A stretch of 64,000 nucleotides of DNA from Clostridiales bacterium (GCA_022801595.1 JAAWSO010000001.1:124001-188000); one strand, 5' to 3'. Positions 41,883 to 51,749 are shown, numbered from the stretch's first letter. The notes: a model not told the origin generated them from the letters alone. Made by a program: numbers and translations.

Positions 41883-43136
41883 ATGTACCAAGAGATAATG
41901 GACACCATTGGGTTTGTAACTGGCTACGACAAAGCGGTCGGGGAAGCAATGAACCAGGAGCTGAAACGTCAGCAGCGGAACCTGGAATTGATCGCTTCTG
42001 AAAATCTTGTTTCCCCTGCGGTGATGGCGGCAATGGGCAGCATCCTCACCAACAAGTATGCGGAAGGTTATCCCGGCAAACGCTACTATGGAGGCTGCCA
42101 ATATGTGGATATTGTGGAGGATATTGCCCGCAAGCGCGCTTGCGAATTGTTTGGCGCCGAATATGCCAATGTACAAGCCCATTCCGGCGCCCAGGCCAAT
42201 ATGGCGGTTTATTTTGCCTTGCTTCAGCCCGGCGATACGGTTATGGGCATGAGCTTGGCGGAAGGCGGCCATTTGACCCACGGTTCCCCAGTCAATATGT
42301 CCGGCAGTTATTACAATTTTGTTGCATATGGCGTCGATCCAGTAACCCACCGGATTGACTACGATAAGCTGGAAGCTCAGGCAAAAGAAGTGAAGCCAAA
42401 AATGATCGTAGCTGGCGCCAGCGCTTATCCAAGGACCATTGATTTTCCGCGTTTCCGTGAAATTGCCGACCAGGTTGGAGCCATCTTCATGGTGGATATG
42501 GCTCACATTGCCGGTTTGGTGGCGGCAGGGGTTCACCCAAATCCAGTGGAGCATGCCCACATTGTGACCAGTACCACTCACAAAACCTTGCGCGGTCCTC
42601 GCGGCGGTTTGATTCTCTGCGGCGAGGAATATGCCAAGGCCATTGACAAGGCGATTTTCCCAGGGATCCAGGGCGGCCCGCTGATGCATGTGATCGCTGG
42701 CAAGGCAGTTTGTTTGGGAGAGGCTCTACAGCCAGAATTTCAGGAATATGGCCGCAAGGTAGTGGAGAATGCTAAGGCATTGGCGGAAGGCTTGACCAAG
42801 CGTGGCGTGAAGCTGGTTTCCGGCGGCACCGATAACCACTTGCTGCTGGTTGATCTGAGCGGAAGCGAACTGACGGGCAAAGAGCTGGAGCGCCGTCTGG
42901 ATGACGTATATATCACCGTCAACAAGAACACCGTGCCAAACGAGCAGCGCAGCCCATTTGTGACCAGCGGCGTGCGGATTGGTACCCCCGCAGTTACGAC
43001 CCGTGGTCTGAATCCTGGAGATATGGATGTAATCGCCGATTGCATTGCGTTGGCAATCCAGGATTTTGACAACAACGTGGATAAGATTCGTGGGATGGTG
43101 GAAGAGATTTGCCGCCGTTATCCGTTGTATGAGTAA
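41883..43136 (+). CDS. glyA: Serine hydroxymethyltransferase
   Basis: 417 residues. [20 protein letters not shown] opens the conserved core; [21 protein letters not shown] and the PLP lysine in [19 protein letters not shown] are standard. It interconverts serine and glycine with tetrahydrofolate, the main one-carbon source. GAGAGG precedes the ATG. It has its own promoter and a hairpin terminator at 43160-43188 (AAATGGGCGG/CCGCCCATTT). Confidence 0.98.
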   Translation: MYQEIMDTIGFVTGYDKAVGEAMNQELKRQQRNLELIASENLVSPAVMAAMGSILTNKYAEGYPGKRYYGGCQYVDIVEDIARKRACELFGAEYANVQAHSGAQANMAVYFALLQPGDTVMGMSLAEGGHLTHGSPVNMSGSYYNFVAYGVDPVTHRIDYDKLEAQAKEVKPKMIVAGASAYPRTIDFPRFREIADQVGAIFMVDMAHIAGLVAAGVHPNPVEHAHIVTSTTHKTLRGPRGGLILCGEEYAKAIDKAIFPGIQGGPLMHVIAGKAVCLGEALQPEFQEYGRKVVENAKALAEGLTKRGVKLVSGGTDNHLLLVDLSGSELTGKELERRLDDVYITVNKNTVPNEQRSPFVTSGVRIGTPAVTTRGLNPGDMDVIADCIALAIQDFDNNVDKIRGMVEEICRRYPLYE

Positions 43137-43159
43137 AATTTTTCTTTCTATTTTTGTGG

Positions 43160-43190
43160 AAATGGGCGGGCGTTTTGTCCGCCCATTTAT
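43160..43190 (+). terminator. Hairpin after glyA
   Basis: Stem AAATGGGCGG/CCGCCCATTT with a nine-base loop; the tail is short (TTTAT), so termination may be weak. Confidence 0.6.
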
Positions 43191-43260
43191 GCATGGACCA
43201 TCTTTTTTTCGAATATGATAAAACCAGACAACCCTGGAAAAACAGGCAGGAGGTGAACCC

Positions 43261-44541
43261 ATGGCGGCACCGTTAGCAGATCGGCTGCGTCCCAAAACCT
43301 TAGAGGATATGGTGGGGCAGCGGCATCTTCTCGCGCCGGGGAAGGTCTTACGCAAAATCATAGAATCGGGAGAGATCCCAAACTTGGTATTTTATGGCCC
43401 GTCTGGAGTGGGGAAAACCACCCTGGCAACCATGATTGCCCGCCAGACCAATCGGAAATTATTCAAACTAAACGGGACCACAGCGTCTACTTCCGATATC
43501 CGGGACGTGGTATCCAGTTTGGACACCCTGGAAACGGTCAATGGCATTTTGCTCTATCTGGACGAGATCCAGTATTTTAATAAGAAACAACAGCAGACCT
43601 TATTGGAATTCATGGAAAATGGACAAATCACGCTCATTGCGTCCACGACGGAAAATCCATATTTTTATGTATACAATGCGATTTTAAGCCGTTCCACGGT
43701 CTTTGAGTTCAAACCGGTGGAAGCGTCAGAGGTGGAGCAGGCGGTGGAACGGGCGTTTGTATTTCTAGAAGGGGAGCGGAAGGAAACTATTGTCCGGGAA
43801 CAGGGGGTGGCGGCTTATATCGCCACAGCCTGTGGCGGTGATGTGAGGAAAGCCATGAACGCCGCAGAGCTTTGTGTGCTATCCGCAGACCGCAGCGACG
43901 GCATTTGCAGTGTAACCCTACAGCAGGCTAAGGAGGTTTCTCAGCGCAGCTCCATGCGGTATGATAAAGATGGGGAGGAGCATTACGATATCCTGTCCGC
44001 TTTTCAGAAGTCCATGAGAGGTTCGGACAGCAATGCCGCGCTTCACTATCTGGCTCGTTTGCTAGAGGCGGGGGATCTGCCTTCGGCTTGCCGGCGGCTC
44101 ATGGTTTGCGCCTGTGAGGATGTGGGGCTGGCATGGCCCCAGATTCTTCCGATTGTCAAGGCGGCTGTGGATATTGCTTTGCAGGTCGGTTTGCCGGAAG
44201 CCCAGATTCCTTTAGCGGACGCCGTGGTTTTGGTAGCCAATGCTCCCAAATCCAACACAGCGTATGTAGGGATCAAGCAAGCAATGCATGACATCCACTT
44301 GGGCAAGGTAGGCAGTATTCCCCGGCAGCTACAAAATAAGCATTGTGATGGCGCGGACCGGGATCGCAATCGCAAGGGACAGTTTTATCAATATCCCCAT
44401 GAATTTCCCAACCGCTGGGTGAAGCAGCAGTATTTACCGGATGAGCTGAAGGACACGGTCTATTATGAATATGGCGACAATAAAAATGAACAGGCCTTCC
44501 GCTTATATTGGGAAAAAATAAAAAATGGAACCAATCTTTAG
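43261..44541 (+). CDS. rarA: Replication-associated recombination ATPase RarA/MgsA
   Basis: 426 residues. AAPLADRLRPKTLEDMVGQR opens the AAA+ domain, with Walker A FYGPSGVGKTTLATMIA, Walker B LLYLDEIQYF and sensor region LIASTTENPYFYVYNAILSR. The C-terminal tetramerisation part contains ACEDVGLAWPQILPIVKAAV and QKSMRGSDSNAALHYLARL, both typical of RarA/WRNIP1. It acts at stalled replication forks. GGAGGTGAACCC precedes the ATG. It is a single gene. Confidence 0.96.
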   Translation: MAAPLADRLRPKTLEDMVGQRHLLAPGKVLRKIIESGEIPNLVFYGPSGVGKTTLATMIARQTNRKLFKLNGTTASTSDIRDVVSSLDTLETVNGILLYLDEIQYFNKKQQQTLLEFMENGQITLIASTTENPYFYVYNAILSRSTVFEFKPVEASEVEQAVERAFVFLEGERKETIVREQGVAAYIATACGGDVRKAMNAAELCVLSADRSDGICSVTLQQAKEVSQRSSMRYDKDGEEHYDILSAFQKSMRGSDSNAALHYLARLLEAGDLPSACRRLMVCACEDVGLAWPQILPIVKAAVDIALQVGLPEAQIPLADAVVLVANAPKSNTAYVGIKQAMHDIHLGKVGSIPRQLQNKHCDGADRDRNRKGQFYQYPHEFPNRWVKQQYLPDELKDTVYYEYGDNKNEQAFRLYWEKIKNGTNL

Positions 44542-44559
44542 AAATTTGCTTTGTTTTCC

Positions 44560-44588
44560 TTGTAAGGTGTAGACAAATGTGGTAAGAT
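44560..44588 (+). promoter_or_regulatory. Promoter of the structured-leader/rubredoxin transcript
   Basis: TTGTAA (44560-44565), 17 bases, TAAGAT (44583-44588). It would start a leader of about 287 bases before the coding start. Confidence 0.55.
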
Positions 44589-44594
44589 AATGCT

Positions 44595-44860
44595 ATGTGA
44601 ACGCAATAGGTGTTATGAAAGTGGAGCATTCCGATGGGAAACAGATTCTGTGGGAATCTAGTTTCCGGTTTTATGAATCCTTTAAGTTCTGAATGGTATG
44701 CCAGAAATACAGCAGGAAAACCGAGCGGCAAGGTGACTTGCGGAGTGGGCGGCCGAGATCTAAGGATTCGATACATGTGCCAAGAAAGAGGGCTGGTCAC
44801 GCAGTTCTTGGTCTGGAAATGGCTGGTTTTCTTGGCAACTTCGGCATGAATCTAAATCAC
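44595..44860 (+). ncRNA. Structured 5' leader upstream of the rubredoxin gene
   Basis: About 265 nt rich in paired elements. H1: GGAAAC+AGATTC (44637-44648) pairs with GAATCT (44654-44659), bulged A, GTTTCC (44661-44666). H2: GGTTTT (44667-44672) with AAAACC (44717-44722), enclosing TTCTG/CAGAA (44687-44691, 44702-44706). H3: GCAAG-GTGA-CTTGC (44728-44741) with a GNRA tetraloop. H4: GCCAAGAAA (44779-44787) with TTTCTTGGC (44828-44836), inside GATTC/GAATC (44765-44769, 44848-44852). It matches no riboswitch consensus I know (FMN, cobalamin, Moco and T-box cores absent). Likely a cis-regulatory RNA; the ligand is unknown. Confidence 0.55.
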
Positions 44861-44881
44861 GAGGTGTGGAGGTATTTTAGA

Positions 44882-45538
44882 ATGAAAAACGAAATTTTAA
44901 GAAATTTATCTTATGGAATGTATGCAATTGGTGTTAAAGGAAAAGAAAATGCCTCTGCATGCATTGTGAATACGGTCTTTCAAGTAACATCATCCCCTCA
45001 GTTGATTGCTGTGAGTATGAATCACAACAATTATAGCCATGACTGTATTGTAGAACATGGGATGTTTACGGTGTCGGTACTGTCAGAGGATACGCCGGGC
45101 ACGGTGATCGGTGCATTGGGCTTCAATTCTGGGCGGGATAATTATAAGTTGGGAAATATCCGGCACAAGGTGCTCCAGGAGGGTGTTCCAGTTATTAAGG
45201 AGCAGTGCTGCTGCTGGATGCTCTGCAAGGTGGTTAGCAAAGTGAATACTCCGACCCATACGGTTTTTATTGCGGAAGTGGTGGCAGGAAGCGACAAGAG
45301 CCGAGGCGTGCCTATGACCTATGACTACTACCACAAGGTGATCAAGGGTCAGGCTCCGCGTAATGCTCCCACTTACGAACAACCGGAGCAGGTCCGCCAT
45401 TATAATGATGGGGAAAGCTTTATTTGCACCGTGTGCGGTTACCTGTATCACGATGAGGATGTCCCGTTTGAGGATTTGCCGGATGATTGGGTTTGCCCCA
45501 TTTGCGGAATGCCAAAGTCTGCGTTCAAACGGAAATAA
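44882..45538 (+). CDS. hrb: High-molecular-weight rubredoxin: flavin reductase plus rubredoxin
   Basis: 218 residues. The first 165 form a flavin reductase-like (split-barrel FMN) domain: [40 protein letters not shown] and [20 protein letters not shown]. The last 40 are a rubredoxin, [18 protein letters not shown] then [11 protein letters not shown], with four Cys iron ligands. The same fusion in Moorella (Hrb) passes electrons from NADH to flavodiiron proteins that reduce O2 or NO, so an oxidative or nitrosative stress role is inferred. ATG 44882 follows GGAGG by nine bases; the long leader RNA precedes it. No flavodiiron gene is adjacent. Confidence 0.92.
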   Translation: MKNEILRNLSYGMYAIGVKGKENASACIVNTVFQVTSSPQLIAVSMNHNNYSHDCIVEHGMFTVSVLSEDTPGTVIGALGFNSGRDNYKLGNIRHKVLQEGVPVIKEQCCCWMLCKVVSKVNTPTHTVFIAEVVAGSDKSRGVPMTYDYYHKVIKGQAPRNAPTYEQPEQVRHYNDGESFICTVCGYLYHDEDVPFEDLPDDWVCPICGMPKSAFKRK

Positions 45539-45585
45539 ACTTACATATGATAGGAATAGTCAGCGTGTTTCATTGACTGTTCTGT

Positions 45586-45618
45586 GCGGTATGACGGATA
45601 CAGTCATACCGCTTTTTT
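45586..45618 (+). terminator. Terminator of the rubredoxin gene
   Basis: Perfect 10-bp stem GCGGTATGAC (45586-45595)/GTCATACCGC (45603-45612), then TTTTTT. Confidence 0.9.
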
Positions 45619-45655
45619 ATATTTTAAAATGATGACTGGAAAGAGGTGTGGTCCC

Positions 45656-46219
45656 TTGAATCAACAAAAGAATGCTATGTGGGCGGGCCAAATGGTTTCC
45701 CTAGAGGGGATGCGGGAACAATTGCTTTGCAGAGAATTGTGCTATATTCAGCATCACCTTTCTTACGGACAGATGCGTACCGGACAGAACATTCTCCGCA
45801 AGCTCTTGGGAGGCGCTAAGGGGGAGTGCTTTGTAGAAACACCGTTTTGGTGTACCTATGGAAATCGAATTACCGTGGGAGAAAATTTTCGTGCCAGTCA
45901 TCACCTAACGATCTTGGATGCGGCACCAGTTACCTTTGGGAACCACGTGTGCGTAGGTCCTAATTGCCGTTTTCATACGGCAGGATATCCACAGTATGCT
46001 GGGAGATATGCCTTTGCTTCGCCGATCACGGTGGGGAATCGGGTGTGGATTGGCAGCGGCGTTACGGTATTGCCGGGCGTTTCGATTGGAGATGGCACTG
46101 TTGTCAGCGCAGGAAGTGTGGTGACAAGCGACCTTCCGCCTGGTGTGGTGGCGGCAGGCAATCCCTGCCGGGTGATCCGTTTTCTCACCGAAGGAGAACG
46201 GGGATGTTGGAAAAACTAA
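45656..46219 (+). CDS. Maltose/galactoside O-acetyltransferase-type hexapeptide enzyme
   Basis: 187 residues from TTG 45656; AGAGGTG lies seven bases upstream, while the ATGs at 45584-45632 fall within or just after the preceding terminator. The left-handed beta-helix repeats run from ETPFWCTYGNRITVGENFRA to PITVGNRVWIGSGVTVLPGV and IGDGTVVSAGSVVTSDLPPG. HTAGYP provides the catalytic-type His region. The N-terminal MWAGQMVSLEGMREQLLCRE matches the maltose acetyltransferase helix. It acetylates a sugar hydroxyl with acetyl-CoA; the sugar is unknown. Confidence 0.85.
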   Translation: MNQQKNAMWAGQMVSLEGMREQLLCRELCYIQHHLSYGQMRTGQNILRKLLGGAKGECFVETPFWCTYGNRITVGENFRASHHLTILDAAPVTFGNHVCVGPNCRFHTAGYPQYAGRYAFASPITVGNRVWIGSGVTVLPGVSIGDGTVVSAGSVVTSDLPPGVVAAGNPCRVIRFLTEGERGCWKN

Positions 46220-46328
46220 GGAAGAAGGGGGAGATGCGCTCCCCTTTTTTATGCACAGAATCACCCAGCCTGGATATGATAGATAGTAGGAGCCATCCAA
46301 GGATTTTTCGGAAAGGGAGTACATGGTT

Positions 46329-46568
46329 ATGGAACAGTTTATTTCACTCGCTCAACTGCCCGTTGGCGGAATCGCCCGGGTCAAACAGCTTTTGTCAACT
46401 GGAAGTATGCGCAGACGCTTGCAGGATATTGGTTTAATCGAAGGCACCCAGGTGCGCTGTGTGCAGAAAAGCCCGGCGGGAGACCCGATTGCCTATGAAA
46501 TTCGTGGCGCGGTGATTGCGCTGCGCACCGACGATTCCTCACAAATTTTGATCCAGCCTTCGGAATAA
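46329..46568 (+). CDS. feoA: Ferrous iron transport protein A
   Basis: 79 residues from ATG 46329, nine bases after AAGGGAG (ATG 46323 is only three bases away). The SH3-like FeoA domain is complete: SLAQLPVGGIARVKQLLSTG, RRRLQDIGLIEGTQVRCVQK, SPAGDPIAYEIRGAVIALR. It is the cytosolic partner of FeoB. It precedes the feoB reading frame by 38 bases. Confidence 0.95.
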   Translation: MEQFISLAQLPVGGIARVKQLLSTGSMRRRLQDIGLIEGTQVRCVQKSPAGDPIAYEIRGAVIALRTDDSSQILIQPSE

Positions 46569-46606
46569 GGATACCTGGCTGATCAATTGCAGATGAGGTG
46601 ATACCA

Positions 46607-48283
46607 ATGAACGACCGAAAGAAAAAGACTATATGTCTGGCGGGAAACCCGAATGTGGGCAAGAGCACCGTATTTAACGCGCTGACCGGGAGCAACCAGC
46701 ATACAGGAAACTGGGCGGGGAAAACCGTCTCCAATGCCCAGGGAAAATGTGTGCATGGGGAGACGGAATATACCATTGTGGATTTGCCCGGCACCTATTC
46801 CCTGATGGCCCATTCTGCTGAGGAAGAGGTGGCCCGAGACTACATTTGTTTTGGGGAAGCGGATGTAGTGGTGGTGGTTTGCGACGCTACCTGTTTGGAA
46901 CGAAACTTAAATCTGGTGTTGCAAACCATGGAGATTACCAGCAATGTGGTGGTTTGTGTCAATCTGATGGACGAGGCAAAAAAAAAGAAGATCATCATTG
47001 ACTTGGATCAACTGGAAACCAACTTGGGGGTGCCAGTCATTGCAACCACAGCACGCAGCAAAAAGGGGCTGGATACCTTGTTGAATACGGTGGATGATGT
47101 GGTGTATGGACGGAAAGGCAAAGCGCCCCGCCCAGTACGGATGCGGTATGTTAAGCAATTGGAGCAGGCGGTGGATCTGCTGCAGCCTGCCGTTGAAAAA
47201 AAGTTAGGTGGAAAATGGAATAGTCGTTGGATTTCCCTCAAGCTGTTGGATGACGATGAAACCATCCTAAAAACATTCCTCCAGTTTTTGGGGGAGGATA
47301 TCACTCAGGATCCACAGGTCAAGGAAAAACGAGAGCAAGCGCAGCGACAATTGCAGGATTGTGGCATTCCCTTGGATTTGGTCAAGGATAAAATCGTTTC
47401 CTGCTTTGTGATTACAGCAGAAGGGATTTGTGCGGATTGTGTCACATTTTCCGGTAGCTGCCATGCCCGGGATCGAAAAATTGACCGGATTTTAACCAGT
47501 AAACTGACGGGAATTCCCATCATGCTTTTGATGCTGATGCTCATTTTCTGGCTGACGATTAGTGGGGCGAACTATCCATCCCAACTGCTGTCTGACGGGC
47601 TATTTTGGGTGCAGGATCGTCTTACCGATTTTTTCCACTGGCTCCAGGCGCCGGAATGGCTGCATGGTATGTTGGTCTTAGGGGTATACCGGGTTCTGGC
47701 GTGGGTAGTTTCTGTTATGCTGCCGCCGATGGCGATTTTCTTCCCGCTGTTTACTCTGCTGGAAGATTTCGGATATTTGCCTCGAGTGGCTTTTAATTTA
47801 GATAAATATTTCAAAAAAGCCAATGCCTGCGGCAAACAGGCCTTAACAATGTGTCAAGGATTTGGCTGTAATGCCGTAGGCGTTGTGGGATGTCGGATTA
47901 TTGATTCCCCTAGGGAGCGGCTCATTGCTATGGTGACCAATAATTTTGTTCCCTGCAACGGACGATTGCCGCAACCACAAAATGGGAAACAAAAAAGCAA
48001 GATGGGAGTGCCCCAATCTTGCTTTTTGATTGATTACTGGTTTTCATTCATATTTATCGTTTCCAAAGGAAAGGTCATCCCAATGTTCTTCGGTTGGTTT
48101 CGGTTGGTTGATAGAGCAGACTCCGCCCTCACATTGTATTTGGAACTTCTCTACCATTTGTCTCAGAAGCTGTGCCTGACCGGAAAGTTCTTCACTGGCG
48201 GCAGCGCTTTCTTCAGAAGTAGCCGAGTTGTTTTGTACAACCATGGAGATTTGGGAAATACCGTCGGAAATTGTGTGGATTAA
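46607..48283 (+). pseudogene. feoB: Ferrous iron transporter FeoB, truncated at about residue 455
   Basis: The frame begins at ATG 46607 (GAGGTG at good spacing; GTG 46598 possible). The G domain is intact: AGNPNVGKST (G1), VDLPGTYSL (G3), NLMDE (G4). The first membrane block follows, with gate motif CQGFGCNAVGVVGC and then NNFVPCNGRLP. Beyond about 47,975 the sequence stops resembling FeoB, runs through an opposite-strand terminator and reads antisense to the chemoreceptor gene until 48283. Intact FeoB has about 250 or more further residues including the second gate. Fe2+ transport is therefore unlikely. It may be a disrupted gene or one side of an inversion. Confidence 0.85.
47992..48027. 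terminator. Terminator at the feoB junction, 3' of the chemoreceptor
   Basis: Stem AAAAGCAAGAT-GGG/CCC-ATCTTGCTTTT (one bulged A) with T-runs on both strands. On the minus strand it lies just past the chemoreceptor stop (48044). It begins about 15 bases after feoB loses homology. Confidence 0.85.
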
Positions 48284-49789
48284 ATTCGCTTGTTCGTGGG
48301 AGGCTTTCGAAATACTTTCCACATTTTCCATGACTACTTGTGTTCCTTGCACCACGGAAGTTAAGGATTGCTGAGCGGTTTGTGTCAAAGACGAGCCGTT
48401 GGAAATGGCTCTCATGGATTTTTCAATCAGAGCAGTAGTATTTTTAGCGGCTTCGGCGCTTTTGGAAGCCAAGTTGCGGACTTCGTCCGCAACTACGGCA
48501 AAGCCTTTGCCGGCCATTCCAGCCCGGGCGGCTTCCACAGCAGCGTTGAGCGCCAGAATATTGGTTTGGAATGCAATATCTTCAATGGTTTTGATGATAT
48601 TTTCAATTTCGGAGGAACATTGACTGATCTCATTCATTGCTAAGACCACATGTTCCATTTGTTCGTTGCACTTTCCGATTTGCTCACCAACCCGATTCGT
48701 TTCTGCACTAGTTGTGGTTGCATTTTCTGCATTTTGCTGGATTTGCTCGGATACGGTGTGTAAAGTCATATTGAGTTTTTCGACTTCGGAAGCTTGTTCC
48801 GTAGCGCCTTGAGCCAAAGCCTGAGAGCTGTTGGAGAGATGAGCCGAGCTGACATTCACTTGCTCTGCCGCGTCTTGAATATTGCACATAGTTTCATTGA
48901 GGTCATGTAAAATAATCTCAAGGGATTTTTGAATCGGAATGAAGTCGCCGATATATTCGATGTGCTCTTTTGGGGTTAGGTCACCGTGGGAAATGGCGCT
49001 GAGCGAGTCAGAAATATCAGAAACATATTGTTGCAGAGTCAAAACAGAGGAGTTTAGACTGTTCGTCAACACACCAATTTCATTTTTGCTCTCAATATCA
49101 ATATGAAAATGCAGATTGCCTTGGGACAGTTGCTGGCTGGATTTGGTGATTATTTGAATTGGGGACACAATTTTCTTAAATGTGTAATGAACCAGCAGCA
49201 TGCAGACTATGATGACCAGTGCGATGGAGACGCAGGAACAGACCAGGGTAACAATGATGGCAATATTGAGAATGGCTTCCTTCTCTATAACCAAGTCGTT
49301 GGTAATGGTTTTTACTTCTGCCAGCAGGCTCATGAGTTTGTTGACGTTGGTTTTGGTTTCATTGAGATATTGATCTTTGGCACGCTCCGGGTTGGTTTTG
49401 TTCAGCTCTAGAATCTCCGTGGCAGAGTCGTGGATTTCTTCGTGGATGGGCTTCATTTCTTCAATCAGCGTACCAAGTTGTGGATCCAGCAGGGAATTTG
49501 GATCCGTTCCGTAGAGCCATTGACCTAAGTCGCAGGCAGTGCAGTCGGTACTACCCGTAAATTCCGTACCATAGTTAATAGCGGAACTGAGGTTTTCAAT
49601 CCAGCTATAATGAGCTTTTTCCGCACCTAACGCCAAAGCATTAATATTGGTTGCCTTTGTTACAGAGTTATTGGTGGCGGAAATGAGTGAGATTCCCGTG
49701 ATAATGGTAGCGGCGCAGATCAAAACCATGAGAAGAATGGCAGATACGCGAATCCAAATTGCTTTTTTAATTGAATGTGTTTTTGTCAA
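48044..49789 (-). CDS. Methyl-accepting chemotaxis protein with zinc-binding sensor
   Basis: 581 residues. Two membrane helices (about 10-32 and 175-200) bracket an external domain with a chemoreceptor zinc-binding (CZB)-like pattern: H60 (AHYSWIE), C83/C86 ([13 protein letters not shown]), and H116/H120 ([11 protein letters not shown]). A HAMP region and the MCP signalling hairpin follow ([40 protein letters not shown]). It would signal to CheA, with zinc or redox state as a possible input. TTG 49789 follows AGAGGGG by eight or nine bases. No chemotaxis or motility genes lie nearby. It sits between truncated feoB and a serine recombinase. Confidence 0.93.
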   Translation of the reverse strand: MTKTHSIKKAIWIRVSAILLMVLICAATIITGISLISATNNSVTKATNINALALGAEKAHYSWIENLSSAINYGTEFTGSTDCTACDLGQWLYGTDPNSLLDPQLGTLIEEMKPIHEEIHDSATEILELNKTNPERAKDQYLNETKTNVNKLMSLLAEVKTITNDLVIEKEAILNIAIIVTLVCSCVSIALVIIVCMLLVHYTFKKIVSPIQIITKSSQQLSQGNLHFHIDIESKNEIGVLTNSLNSSVLTLQQYVSDISDSLSAISHGDLTPKEHIEYIGDFIPIQKSLEIILHDLNETMCNIQDAAEQVNVSSAHLSNSSQALAQGATEQASEVEKLNMTLHTVSEQIQQNAENATTTSAETNRVGEQIGKCNEQMEHVVLAMNEISQCSSEIENIIKTIEDIAFQTNILALNAAVEAARAGMAGKGFAVVADEVRNLASKSAEAAKNTTALIEKSMRAISNGSSLTQTAQQSLTSVVQGTQVVMENVESISKASHEQANLIHTISDGISQISMVVQNNSATSEESAAASEELSGQAQLLRQMVEKFQIQCEGGVCSINQPKPTEEHWDDLSFGNDKYE

Positions 49790-49884
49790 GATGATTTCCC
49801 CTCTTTTCTAGCATCATTGAGCAACAATAATGTATCTCATTTTTACAAACATAATATGAATAATAAAAACGATCTTACTTTCTA

Positions 49885-49913
49885 TATTATACTTGAAAAG
49901 AAGAAAAATTTCA
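49885..49913 (-). promoter_or_regulatory. SigA-type promoter of the chemoreceptor gene
   Basis: Minus strand: TTGAAA (49913-49908), 17 bases, TATAAT (49890-49885), about 96 bases before the start. Confidence 0.8.
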
Positions 49914-50036
49914 ATCAAAATCTAAAAAACATGAAAAACAATTGTAGAAAATTGCAAGATGATTCAATAATATCGCTGATTATAAGGAAATATTGCTAAA
50001 ATAAATCTTGTATTTTTGCATAATTTTAACAATTTA

Positions 50037-51641
50037 TTAGGAAAAGGTAAAAATTTGTAAAAAATTTCCATCCCAATGGATATTTGGAACAATAAAAGAC
50101 CAAAAAGGTATACATTCTTTACGGTCAAATAATTCACTATAGTGGATCGGAAAAACAAAAAAAGAAAGACAAGATTCAGCGATTGATTTCGTATTTTCTG
50201 AAATAAAACATGATGATGTGTTATGTTCTTTTTGAAGCTGTTCGGTGTCTTGTGTTAATTCCTCTAGTCTCAGGTTGATTTGCTGAATTAGCCTTGGGCT
50301 AGGCTCGCTATGCGCTAAAATATCAAGAAATCGCTGGATTTCCCTCTGATTGTTCTGAATTTTTTGCACAACGCTTGGATGGAAACGCTGTTTTGTTTCT
50401 TTTTCATAATTTCGTTTCAGACGGCCTAAAACAACCGATAACTCGGATTTTTTGGGAGAAATGGGGGGGAGATGCTGCAAAATTAAGCGGTCTGTTTCTG
50501 GTCCAGAGAGATTTGGGCAGGAACAACAAGAAACACCATTCCGAAGCTTCGTGCTGCAAATATAATCAAATTTTTCTGGCTGCCGGGAGCGAGATTTGGC
50601 AAACATGGCTTTGCCGCACTGCGTACAGATGATTTTCCCAGAAAAAAGAGCGTTGGTTTGCCGGGAGGAAATGCGGGCAGCGGCTGCGGAACCCTGTTCC
50701 AAAAGAGATTGCGCCTGAATCCATCGCTGTCCAGTCAGCAGGCCCGGATGATTGCCCACCGCAATAATCCATTGATCTTTGGGCTGGCGGGGGGCGTGTT
50801 TTTTCGTGTAATTCCGTTTATTATAGGCCAGCAAGCCGGATTGAGAAGAACATTCTTCTTCGCGAAAACAAACGTCTGAGCCTTGGGACAGAAAATAGCG
50901 GCGGGCATCGGAATCCGCTTGGCAATACACCGGGTTGGATAAAATTTCCTTGAGACCAGGGAGGGAATAGGGCTTGCCAGAACGGTTCCGAATGTGATGC
51001 TGCTCTAAGTAGGAACGCACGGCAGAAATGGATTTTTTTTGATAAAATTGCTCAAAGATGGTGGAAACGATATCCAGCTCTTGGGGACATTCCCGGAGCT
51101 GGCAGGAAAGCTTTCGTTTGCCATCCATTAGAATTTCCCGGCGATGTTCCGTGGAAAACCCCAGGGGAGTAGTGCCCCCGAGCCACCGGCCGGTCCGGGC
51201 CAGCATCATCATGTTGTCCCGGACTCGTTCAGCAATGGTTTCCCGCTCCAATTGGGCAAATACGGAAGCCATGTACATCATGGCTTTCCCCATAGGATTG
51301 GAGGTATCAAATTGTTCCTTGATGCAGAGAAAGGAAATTTGCCGCTGGTTCAGCTCTTCAATCAGGGTGGAAAAATCGCTGACATTCCGGCTGATCCGAT
51401 CCAGCCGGTAGCAGACCAAACAGTCAAATTTTTTTGCCCGCATATCTTGCAGCATTTTTTGGAATTGAGGACGTTTTCCATTTTTGCCGGAAAAACCTTC
51501 ATCCTCATAGATAAGCAAATCCGATTCCTCCCATTCATATTGATGGCGGGTCAAGTATTGCCGGCATAGTTCAATTTGGTTTTCAATGGATTCTCCTTTT
51601 CCCGTGTATACCGATTTCCGGCTGTAAATGGCAATCTTCAT
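50037..51641 (-). CDS. Large serine recombinase
   Basis: 534 residues from ATG 51641, with AAGGAGG seven bases upstream. The N-terminal resolvase domain has IYSRKSVYTGKGESIENQIE with catalytic Ser10 and CYRLDRISRNVSDFSTLIEE. The recombinase domain, the zinc beta-ribbon FSGKIICTQCGKAMFAKSRS, and a coiled-coil segment follow, ending in the typical WDGNFLQIFTF strand. The architecture matches large serine integrases that insert or excise mobile elements or invert DNA. No attachment core was identified. It lies 248 bases from the chemoreceptor and 3.7 kb from the feoB break. Confidence 0.93.
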   Translation of the reverse strand: MKIAIYSRKSVYTGKGESIENQIELCRQYLTRHQYEWEESDLLIYEDEGFSGKNGKRPQFQKMLQDMRAKKFDCLVCYRLDRISRNVSDFSTLIEELNQRQISFLCIKEQFDTSNPMGKAMMYMASVFAQLERETIAERVRDNMMMLARTGRWLGGTTPLGFSTEHRREILMDGKRKLSCQLRECPQELDIVSTIFEQFYQKKSISAVRSYLEQHHIRNRSGKPYSLPGLKEILSNPVYCQADSDARRYFLSQGSDVCFREEECSSQSGLLAYNKRNYTKKHAPRQPKDQWIIAVGNHPGLLTGQRWIQAQSLLEQGSAAAARISSRQTNALFSGKIICTQCGKAMFAKSRSRQPEKFDYICSTKLRNGVSCCSCPNLSGPETDRLILQHLPPISPKKSELSVVLGRLKRNYEKETKQRFHPSVVQKIQNNQREIQRFLDILAHSEPSPRLIQQINLRLEELTQDTEQLQKEHNTSSCFISENTKSIAESCLSFFVFPIHYSELFDRKECIPFWSFIVPNIHWDGNFLQIFTFS

Positions 51642-51713
51642 GGTTGCTCCTCCTTGTCCGTTCATAGGGTCTTGTTGATAGCTATGCAGGAAGAGCGGAA
51701 AATAGAGAAAAAG

Positions 51714-51746
51714 AAAACATGCAAACCAAGTTGGTCTGCATGTTTT
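51714..51746. terminator. Terminator 3' of the 51-residue protein gene
   Basis: Stem AAAACATGCA/TGCATGTTTT with a 13-base loop; tail T-rich on both strands. It lies just past the minus-strand gene ending at 51750. Confidence 0.75.
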
Positions 51747-51749
51747 TTA

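Noticed and set aside
41415-42689. 424-residue frame antisense to sdpI and glyA
   Set aside because: It spans two certain genes and has no homology signal; long antisense frames are common opposite codon-biased genes.
44595-44860. FMN, cobalamin or Moco riboswitch
   Set aside because: The conserved core motifs of those families are not present; the region is kept as an unassigned structured leader.
46598-46606. GTG start for FeoB
   Set aside because: The ribosome site overlaps it; ATG 46607 has proper spacing.
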